From Lysobacter alkalisoli (lineage in GTDB: Bacteria; Pseudomonadota; Gammaproteobacteria; Xanthomonadales; Xanthomonadaceae), in the NCBI RefSeq assembly GCF_006547045.1, contig NZ_CP041242.1:62001-126000 (forward strand): DNA of 64,000 nt. Reading direction: 5' to 3'. Numbering within the stretch: the stretch's first letter is position 1; every line of letters begins with the position of its first letter. The notes beneath the pieces were generated by a model. The model worked only from the letters and a program-made list of their open reading frames with translations, was not told the DNA's origin and made no database searches. The position numbers and the translations under genes were made by a program. Of the stretch, positions 57,671-64,000 are shown in pieces.

Positions 57671-60600
57671 ATGGACTTCTCCAAGTTCTTCATCGACCGG
57701 CCGATCTTCGCCGCGGTGCTGTCGATCATCATCTTCGCGGTCGGCCTGATCGCGATCCCGATCCTGCCGATGAGCGAGTACCCGAATGTCGCGCCGCCAT
57801 CGGTGATGGTGCGCACCGTGTACCCGGGCGCGAACCCCAAGGTGATCGCCGAGACCGTGGCGACGCCGCTGGAGGAAGCGATCAACGGCGTCGAGGACAT
57901 GATGTACGTCAAGTCGGTCGCCGGCTCCGATGGCGTGCTGCAACTCACCGTGACCTTCCGTCCGGGCACCGATCCGGACGACGCCGCGGTCAAGGTGCAG
58001 AACCGCGTCGCCCAGGCGCAGGCGCGACTGCCCGAAGACGTGCGCCGGCAGGGCGTGACCGTGCAGAAGCAGTCGCCGACCTTCCTGATGGTGGTGCACC
58101 TGACCTCGCCCGAGGGCAAGTACGACCTGCTGTACCTGCGCAACTACGCCCGCCTGCACGTCAAGGATTCGCTGGCGCGGATCCGCGGCGTCGGCGACGC
58201 GCAGATCTTCGGCGGCGGCGACTACGCGATGCGCGCCTGGCTCGACCCCGACGCGATCGCCTCGCGCGGGCTCACCGCCGGCGACGTGGTGCGGGCGATG
58301 CGCGAGCAGAACGTTCAGGTATCGGCCGGCCAGCTCGGCGCCGAACCGATGCCCGACAGTCGCTTCCTGACCCTGATCAACGCCCAGGGCCGGCTCGCCA
58401 CCGAGGAGGAGTTCGGCGACATCGTGGTCAAGAGCGGCGGCGACGGCGAGCTGGTGCGCCTGCGCGACGTCGCCCGCCTGGAGCTGGGCGCGAGCGACTA
58501 CACCCTGCGCTCGCAACTCGACGGCAACGAGGCGGTCGCGATCGGCGTGTTCGAAGCGCCGGGCGCGAATGCGCTGCAGATCCGCGACGAGGTGATCGCG
58601 ACCATGGACGAGCTCGCCACCCGCTTCCCGGAAGGCATCGAGTACCGGTCGATCTACGACACCACGGTGTTCGTGCGCGACTCGATCAAGTCGGTGATCA
58701 AGACCCTGTTCGAGGCGGTGCTGCTGGTCGCGCTGGTGGTGATCCTGTTTCTGCAGACCTGGCGCGCCTCGCTGATCCCGCTGCTGGCGGTGCCGGTGTC
58801 GGTGGTCGGTACCTTCGCCGTGCTGTACCTGCTCGGCTACTCGATCAACACGCTGACGCTGTTCGGCCTGGTGCTGGCGATCGGCATCGTGGTCGACGAC
58901 GCCATCGTGGTGGTGGAGAACGTCGAGCGCCATATCGAGGACGGCGCGACCCCGCTGGAAGCCGCGCACATGGCAATGAAGGAAGTCTCCGGACCGATCA
59001 TCGCGATCGGCCTGGTGCTGTGTGCGGTGTTCGTACCGATGGCGTTCCTGACCGGTGTGACCGGCGACTTCTATCGCCAGTTCGCGGTCACCATCGCGAT
59101 CTCGACGGTGATCTCGACGATCAACTCGCTGACCCTGTCGCCGGCGCTGGCGGCGATGCTGCTCAAGCCGCACGATGCACCCAAGGACCGCCTCGGCCGC
59201 CTGATCGATCGCCTGTTCGGCCGCGTGTTCCGCCCGTTCAACCGCTTCTTCGGGCGCAGTTCGGACAGGTACCAGAAGAGCGTCGCGCGCTCGCTGGGCC
59301 GTCGCGGCGGTGTGTTCGCGGTGTACGCCGGGCTGCTGCTGGCGACCGGGCTGATGTTCCAATGGGTGCCGGCCGGCTTCATCCCGGTGCAGGACAAGAT
59401 GTACCTGATGGCCGGCGTCAACCTGCCTGCGGGCGCGTCGTTGTCGCGCACCAATGAGCTGTTGGACAAGGTCGCCGAGATCGCGATGGAAGACGAAGAC
59501 GTCATCCACACCGTGCCCTTCCCCGGCCTGAACCCGCTGCAGTTCACCAACACGCCCAACTGGGGCGTGGCGTTCCTGACCCTCAAGCCGTTCGGCGAAC
59601 GCAAGCGCACGGCCGAGCAGATCAACGCGGATATCAACCAGAAGATCGCCGGTTTGCAGGAAGGCCTCACGTTCTCGTTCATGCCGCCGCCGATCCAGGG
59701 CCTGGGCAATGGCTCGGGTTACCAGCTGTTCGTCCAGGACCGTGCCGGACTCGGCTACGGCGCGCTGCAGGAGGCGGTCAACGCGTTCCAGGGCGCGGTG
59801 GCGCAGACCCCGGGGATGGGCTTCCCGATCACCAGCTACCAGGCCAACGTGCCGCAGCTCGATGCGATCGTCGACCGCACCAAGGCCAAGGCCCAGGGCG
59901 TGCAGCTGACCGAACTGTTCGACACCCTGCAGACCTACCTGGGTTCGGCCTACGTCAACGACTTCAACCAGTTCGGACGCACCTGGCAGGTGATCGCCCA
60001 GGCCGATGCGCCGTTCCGCGACAGCGTCGAGGACATCGCCAACCTGCGGACCCGCAACGACCGCGGCGAGATGGTGCCGATCGGTTCGATGGTCAGCGTC
60101 CGTGAGACCTTCGGTCCCGACCCGGTGCTGCGCTACAACGGCTACCCGGCCGCCGACCTGGCCGGCGAATCCGATCCGCGCGTGCTGTCGTCGGCGCAGG
60201 CGATGGACCGGCTGACCGAGATGGGCGCCGCGGTGCTGCCCAACGGCATGAGCTTCGAATGGACCGACCTGAGCTTCCAGCAGGCCAACCAGAGCAAGGC
60301 CGCGCTCATCATCTTCCCGCTCGCGGTGATGCTGGTGTTCCTGGTGCTGGCCGCGCTGTACGAGAGCTGGACGCTGCCGCTGGCGATCATCCTGATCGTG
60401 CCGATGTGCATGCTGTCGGCGATGCTCGGCGTGTGGGCAACCGGCGGCGACAACAACATCTTCGTCCAGGTCGGACTGGTGGTGCTGATCGCGCTGGCGT
60501 GCAAGAACGCGATCCTGATCGTCGAGTTCGCCCGCGAGCTGGAGCAGCAGGGCATGGGCATCGTGGAGGCCGCGCTGGAAGCCTGCCGCCTGCGCCTGCG

Positions 60601-60850
60601 CCCGATCATCATGACCTCGATCACCTTCACCGCCGCGGTGGTGCCGCTGGTGCTGGCCGGCGGCGCCGGTGCCGAGGTGAGGCAGGCGCTGGGCATCGCG
60701 GTGTTCTTCGGCATGCTCGGGGTGACCGCGTTCGGCCTGTTCCTGACCCCGGTGTTCTATGTCGCCCTGCGCAAGTGGGCCGAGCGCGGCAAGACGCGCG
60801 AGCCTGCGGCATTGCCCCATGGCGACGACGTGGAGACTTCCCATGCCTGA
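57671..60850 (+). CDS. RND efflux pump inner-membrane subunit (MexF-like, HAE1)
   Basis: A 1059-residue pump with the AcrB architecture: twelve helices and two large periplasmic loops. The N-terminus MDFSKFFIDRPIFAAVLSII and PGANPKVIAETVATPLEEAI are close to MexF. The proton-relay Asp pair is in GIVVDDAIVVVENVERH. It exports drugs by proton motive force as a trimer with the adaptor and outer-membrane factor. The stop is 8 nt inside the next gene. Confidence 0.95.
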   Translation: MDFSKFFIDRPIFAAVLSIIIFAVGLIAIPILPMSEYPNVAPPSVMVRTVYPGANPKVIAETVATPLEEAINGVEDMMYVKSVAGSDGVLQLTVTFRPGTDPDDAAVKVQNRVAQAQARLPEDVRRQGVTVQKQSPTFLMVVHLTSPEGKYDLLYLRNYARLHVKDSLARIRGVGDAQIFGGGDYAMRAWLDPDAIASRGLTAGDVVRAMREQNVQVSAGQLGAEPMPDSRFLTLINAQGRLATEEEFGDIVVKSGGDGELVRLRDVARLELGASDYTLRSQLDGNEAVAIGVFEAPGANALQIRDEVIATMDELATRFPEGIEYRSIYDTTVFVRDSIKSVIKTLFEAVLLVALVVILFLQTWRASLIPLLAVPVSVVGTFAVLYLLGYSINTLTLFGLVLAIGIVVDDAIVVVENVERHIEDGATPLEAAHMAMKEVSGPIIAIGLVLCAVFVPMAFLTGVTGDFYRQFAVTIAISTVISTINSLTLSPALAAMLLKPHDAPKDRLGRLIDRLFGRVFRPFNRFFGRSSDRYQKSVARSLGRRGGVFAVYAGLLLATGLMFQWVPAGFIPVQDKMYLMAGVNLPAGASLSRTNELLDKVAEIAMEDEDVIHTVPFPGLNPLQFTNTPNWGVAFLTLKPFGERKRTAEQINADINQKIAGLQEGLTFSFMPPPIQGLGNGSGYQLFVQDRAGLGYGALQEAVNAFQGAVAQTPGMGFPITSYQANVPQLDAIVDRTKAKAQGVQLTELFDTLQTYLGSAYVNDFNQFGRTWQVIAQADAPFRDSVEDIANLRTRNDRGEMVPIGSMVSVRETFGPDPVLRYNGYPAADLAGESDPRVLSSAQAMDRLTEMGAAVLPNGMSFEWTDLSFQQANQSKAALIIFPLAVMLVFLVLAALYESWTLPLAIILIVPMCMLSAMLGVWATGGDNNIFVQVGLVVLIALACKNAILIVEFARELEQQGMGIVEAALEACRLRLRPIIMTSITFTAAVVPLVLAGGAGAEVRQALGIAVFFGMLGVTAFGLFLTPVFYVALRKWAERGKTREPAALPHGDDVETSHA

Positions 60851-62348
60851 GTTCAATGCAGCAATCACGCGGGCCCGGCCGCTCGTAGCGAACCTGTTCA
60901 CCGCGAGCCTGCTGGCCAGCGCCCTGGCCGCCTGTGCGGTCGGCCCCGACCACGTGAGGCCGATCCTGCCAGTGCCGGACAGCTTCGGCGCGGCTGTTGA
61001 TGCCACTGCCGGTGCCGACGCGGCCGTCGACGTACGGCCGACTCCGGACGCCAACGCCCCGTTCTGGGACGACTTCGACGATCCGGTCCTGAGTCGCCTG
61101 GTCGACGAGGCGCTGGTCGCCAACCACGACCTGCGCATCGCGCTGGCCAACTACGACCGGGCCAACGCGCTGCTGCGCGGGTCGAAGTTCGACCGTTGGC
61201 CGACCATCACCGCCAGCGGCACGGCCGCCGAATCGCGCAGCAGCGCCGACCAGATGCCGGGCGTGCCGCGCGGCGATCGCGACGTCGAGTCGTACGAGGC
61301 GGGCGTCAATGCCAGCTGGGAGCTGGACGTGTTCGGCCGGGTCCGGCGCAGCGTCGAATCCAGCCGCGCCGAAGCCGCCGCTACAGCGGCCGACCTGCAG
61401 GCATTGCAGGTCGCGATCGTCGGCGAGGTCGTCGGCGGTTATGTCGAGCTGCGCGGTCTGCAGGCGCGTCTGCAGGTGGCGCGCGAGAATGCCGACAACC
61501 AGCGCGACACCCTGCGACTGGTCGATGCGCGGCTGCAGGCCGGGCGCGGCACCGAGTTCGACACCGCCCGCGCCCGCGCGCAGCTGGAAGGCACGCTGGC
61601 CCGGGTCCCGGCGCTTGAGGCGGCCGAGGCGGTCAGCATGCACCGGCTGGCCGTGCTGACCGGGCGCACTCCGGAAACATTGCTGTCGGAACTGTCGAAG
61701 GCACAGCCGTTGCCGGCATTGCCGGAGCGCTTCGACCCGGGCACGCCCGGCGAGCTGTTGCGACGCCGGCCCGACGTGCTCGCTGCCGAACAGCGCCTGC
61801 ACGCGGCGACCGCGCGGATCGGCGTCGCTACCGCCGACCTGTTCCCGCGCTTCACCCTCGCCGGGCTGATCGGCAGCCAGGCGATCGACACCAGCGCCCT
61901 GTTCGAACGCGCCAGCGAGACCCGTCTGGTCGCGCTCGGCATCGACTGGTCGTTCCTCGACATCGGCCGGGTGCGTGCCCGCATCGCCGCCGCCGATGCC
62001 ACGGCCGAAGGCGAGCTCGCGCGCTACCAGCAGACCGTGCTGCGCGCGCTGGAGGACACCAGCAACGCACTGGTCCGCTACGCCCGTGCCCGCGAAGAGG
62101 ATGCCCACCTGGCCCGGGCCGCCGAAGACAGCGCGCGCGCCGCCGGACTGGCGCGGGTGCGCTACGAGGCCGGTGCCACCGATCTGTTCGAGGTCCTCGA
62201 TGCCGAGCGCAGCCAGCTGCAGGCACAGGACGCGCTGGCCGACGCCCGCACCCGCAGCGTCAATGGCGCGGTCGGCGTGTACCGAGCGCTGGCCGGCGGC
62301 TGGCCGTCCCGGCAACCGTTGCGTGAGGGCATCGCCGGACGCGACTGA
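60843..62348 (+). CDS. Outer membrane factor lipoprotein, NodT/OprN type
   Basis: A 501-residue TolC-like channel. Lipobox SALAAC; two copies of the OEP domain follow, with NASWELDVFGRVRRSVESSR in the first and GIDWSFLDIGRVRARIAAAD in the second, and LRRRPDVLAAEQRL between. It forms the outer-membrane exit of the pump. It overlaps the pump gene by 8 nt, which means coupled translation. Confidence 0.95.
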   Translation: MPEFNAAITRARPLVANLFTASLLASALAACAVGPDHVRPILPVPDSFGAAVDATAGADAAVDVRPTPDANAPFWDDFDDPVLSRLVDEALVANHDLRIALANYDRANALLRGSKFDRWPTITASGTAAESRSSADQMPGVPRGDRDVESYEAGVNASWELDVFGRVRRSVESSRAEAAATAADLQALQVAIVGEVVGGYVELRGLQARLQVARENADNQRDTLRLVDARLQAGRGTEFDTARARAQLEGTLARVPALEAAEAVSMHRLAVLTGRTPETLLSELSKAQPLPALPERFDPGTPGELLRRRPDVLAAEQRLHAATARIGVATADLFPRFTLAGLIGSQAIDTSALFERASETRLVALGIDWSFLDIGRVRARIAAADATAEGELARYQQTVLRALEDTSNALVRYARAREEDAHLARAAEDSARAAGLARVRYEAGATDLFEVLDAERSQLQAQDALADARTRSVNGAVGVYRALAGGWPSRQPLREGIAGRD

Positions 62349-62527
62349 TGCCCGCACCGGCAAGAGCGGCATTGGATGGCTTTCGTGCTCGTCGGAGCGC
62401 GGTCCACTGACGGCCTGTGCTAGCGTGCGGGCCAACCGCATGCTCTCTCTGGCTGATGCTTTTCAGCCCGGAAGGTTCGCGACATCGCGGCCCTCATTGC
62501 CGCAGGAATCATCCCGGACTCATAACG

Positions 62528-63376
62528 TTGCCGCCGACCCCTGGAAGTCCGCCCGCATCCGCAACCCCGGCCGCCTCCGGCGTCGTGACGGGCCGGGCGG
62601 CCCCGTGGTTGCGGCATGCGGCGGGTGGGCAGCAGCGCATCGAGGCCCATCTTTCGGGATTCCAGTTCGCGCCCCATCGCCACGACACCTATGCCGTGGC
62701 GCTGACCCTGGAGGGCGTGCAGTGCTTCGACTACCGCGGCACCGCGCGCCATTCGCTTCCGGGTGGCGTGGTCGTGATCCACCCGGACGAGCGCCACGAT
62801 GGCCGGCCCGGCACCAGCGACGGCTTCCGTTATCGCTCCATCCACATCGAGCCTGCCCGGATCCAGCGGATGCTCGGTGGCAGCGGGCTTCCGTTCATCG
62901 CCGGGGGCACTTCGACCGATCCGCGCCTGATCGGCCCGGTACGGGCGCTGCTGGCAGACTACCGGCGACCGCTCGACGAGCTGGAACTCGACGACGCGCT
63001 GTACGACCTCTCCACTTCGCTCGACGCGCTGTCGATGCCGCGACGCCGGACCAGGCCCATCGACCACTGCGCCGCCGAGCGGGCACGCGGATACATGCTC
63101 GAGCACTGGAGCAGCGACGTGTCCCTGGCCTGTCTCGAAAGGGCGAGCGGGCGCGACCGCTGGAAGCTGTCGCGGGACTTCCGCGCGCTGTTCGGCACCA
63201 GTCCCTACCGCTACCTGCTCATGCGCAGGCTCGAACGCGCGCGGGACATGCTGGCCGACGGCCACGGGCCGGCCGAGGTCGCTGCGGCCTGTTGCTTCGC
63301 GGACCAGAGCCATCTCACCCGCCACTTCCGCAACGCCTTCGGGGTCACACCGGGGAAGTGGGCGCGTCCTGCCTGA
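62528..63376 (+). CDS. AraC-family transcriptional regulator
   Basis: A regulator of about 282 residues: an N-terminal cupin-like ligand domain (FAPHRHDTYAVALTLEGVQC, then FDYRGTARHSLPGGVVVIHP) and a C-terminal double HTH (SLACLERASGRDRWKLSRDF, then AEVAAACCFADQSHLTRHFR) typical of AraC/XylS. The start is uncertain: the frame is open from 62417; TTG 62528 gives a normal N-terminus and GTG 62585 a shorter one. None has a good ribosome-binding site. Target unknown. Confidence 0.8.
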   Translation: MPPTPGSPPASATPAASGVVTGRAAPWLRHAAGGQQRIEAHLSGFQFAPHRHDTYAVALTLEGVQCFDYRGTARHSLPGGVVVIHPDERHDGRPGTSDGFRYRSIHIEPARIQRMLGGSGLPFIAGGTSTDPRLIGPVRALLADYRRPLDELELDDALYDLSTSLDALSMPRRRTRPIDHCAAERARGYMLEHWSSDVSLACLERASGRDRWKLSRDFRALFGTSPYRYLLMRRLERARDMLADGHGPAEVAAACCFADQSHLTRHFRNAFGVTPGKWARPA

Positions 63377-63472
63377 GGACGGGCGCGCAGCACGCACGAT
63401 CGTTCTATCGCCTGGTCGGGGCCGGGGCGAGAATGCCGTCCTCCACCCGCGCTGACGCGCAATGAGCCCACG

Positions 63473-64000
63473 ATGACAGACAAGCCCTTCTCGCCCGCAG
63501 CGATCGCCGGGCGGCATCCGGTCCTCGTGTTCATCGTCCTCGCCTTCGCCATCACCTGGTCGGTGTGGTTCTGCGTGCCGTGGATCGCCGGACCAGACTG
63601 GGCCCTCGGCAAGATCGTCACCGGCCTGGCCTTCGGGCCTGCGCTGGCCGTGATCCTCATGGATCGCTGGCGCGGCACCGGCGCCACCCTGGGCAACAGG
63701 ACCTGGTGGATGCGCTTCTTCCCGGTGTTCGCGATCGTCGCCACCATCGATGTCTCCATCCTGCTGACCGGCGACGCCACCACCGCGGCCGCGTTCGCCG
63801 TCGCGCAGCCGCCGGGCCTGTCGCCGCTGGGCATCGCCAGCGCGCTGGCCGCCGCCGCGGTGGCCGGTTTCATCGTGGCCTCGCTTGCGGGCAGCCGGTC
63901 GCCGCAGCTGTCGTCCGTGTTCCGCTGGCGCGTTCCGTTGCGCTGGTGGCTGGCGGCGCTGTTCCTTCCGGCCGCCTGGATGTTGCTGGGCGTGCTGATC
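63473..64000 (+). CDS. Multi-pass membrane protein, 5' part (CPBP-like)
   Basis: Only the first 176 residues are in the window. They hold about five hydrophobic helices (VLVFIVLAFAITWSVWFCVP, IVTGLAFGPALAVIL and others). The HPVLVFIVLAFAITW start resembles CPBP-type intramembrane metalloproteases (type II CAAX peptidases), whose EExxxR and catalytic His motifs would lie beyond the right edge. The ATG at 63473 follows a 96-nt gap after the AraC gene. Confidence 0.6.
   Translation, partial: MTDKPFSPAAIAGRHPVLVFIVLAFAITWSVWFCVPWIAGPDWALGKIVTGLAFGPALAVILMDRWRGTGATLGNRTWWMRFFPVFAIVATIDVSILLTGDATTAAAFAVAQPPGLSPLGIASALAAAAVAGFIVASLAGSRSPQLSSVFRWRVPLRWWLAALFLPAAWMLLGVLI

Noticed and set aside
57419-61150. 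Long minus-strand open frame opposite the RND pump genes
   Set aside because: His/Arg/Gln-rich shadow; the plus strand encodes an obvious MexF-like pump.
1-64000. tRNA, rRNA, CRISPR arrays, riboswitches, prophage and IS elements
   Set aside because: I looked for cloverleaf or conserved RNA motifs, regularly spaced repeats, integrase or transposase genes and found none that I could support.

Overview
The window is GC-rich chromosomal DNA of a gammaproteobacterium, most likely of the Xanthomonadaceae/Lysobacteraceae (Lysobacter/Luteimonas-like). This rests on gene content and protein style: a complete mlaFEDCBA set, recC-recB-recD, rmuC, NodT-type outer membrane factors, a DUF885 dipeptidyl-carboxypeptidase-like lipoprotein, frequent GTG/TTG starts and many 4-nt start/stop overlaps. 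The assignment is inference from families; there is no rRNA or marker gene here to prove it. I found no tRNA, rRNA, CRISPR array, transposase or integrase.

Layout. 1-9.5 kb: 5' part of an isoamylase gene, an RlmI-type rRNA methyltransferase, an exported WG-repeat-like protein, a quinone-reductase-like flavoprotein, a duplicated DUF6506-type protein, an EamA exporter with a divergent LysR regulator, two GFA-fold zinc proteins, rmuC and a small lipoprotein. 9.6-14.1 kb: the Mla phospholipid transport system in order mlaF-E-D-C-B-A on the minus strand, with a perfect 42-bp palindrome between mlaE and mlaD. 14.3-20.7 kb: DUF885 metallopeptidase, M23 peptidase, TlpA thioredoxin, small membrane protein, YciI-like protein and an alpha/beta hydrolase.

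21.0-30.3 kb: a type I restriction-modification operon on the minus strand, read as half-size hsdS, hsdM, rhuM, full-length hsdS, HAD phosphatase, hsdR, YgjP-type metallopeptidase. Every junction except HAD-hsdR overlaps by 4 nt, and a good -35/-10 pair lies in front of the first gene. Directly upstream is a decayed copy of the recD 3' end. 30.7-36.5 kb: accessory block between this recD fragment and the intact recD: LysR, two metallo-beta-lactamase-fold proteins, a decayed LysR fragment, a secreted GH5 endoglucanase with a ricin-type lectin domain, and a GNAT/DUF1778 toxin-antitoxin pair. 36.6-45.7 kb: recC-recB-recD, with repeat-derived sequence read in frame inside recD and at the 3' end of recB.

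45.8-52.0 kb: a formate-metabolism module: a one-component regulator with a ModE/LysR-like HTH and a periplasmic-binding-protein-like domain, divergent from an OFA-type transporter, fdhD and a YdeP-type molybdopterin oxidoreductase. 52.1-53.7 kb: TetR regulator and divergent metallo-beta-lactamase-fold protein with clear dyad operators between them. 53.8-62.3 kb: a LysR regulator divergent from a small membrane protein, a degenerate SDR protein and a MexEF-OprN-like RND efflux pump. The window ends with an AraC regulator and the start of a membrane protein gene.

The candidates for something unusual are the type I R-M operon with its embedded RhuM, HAD phosphatase and metallopeptidase and its two specificity subunits of different size, and the signs of recombination around recD next to it.
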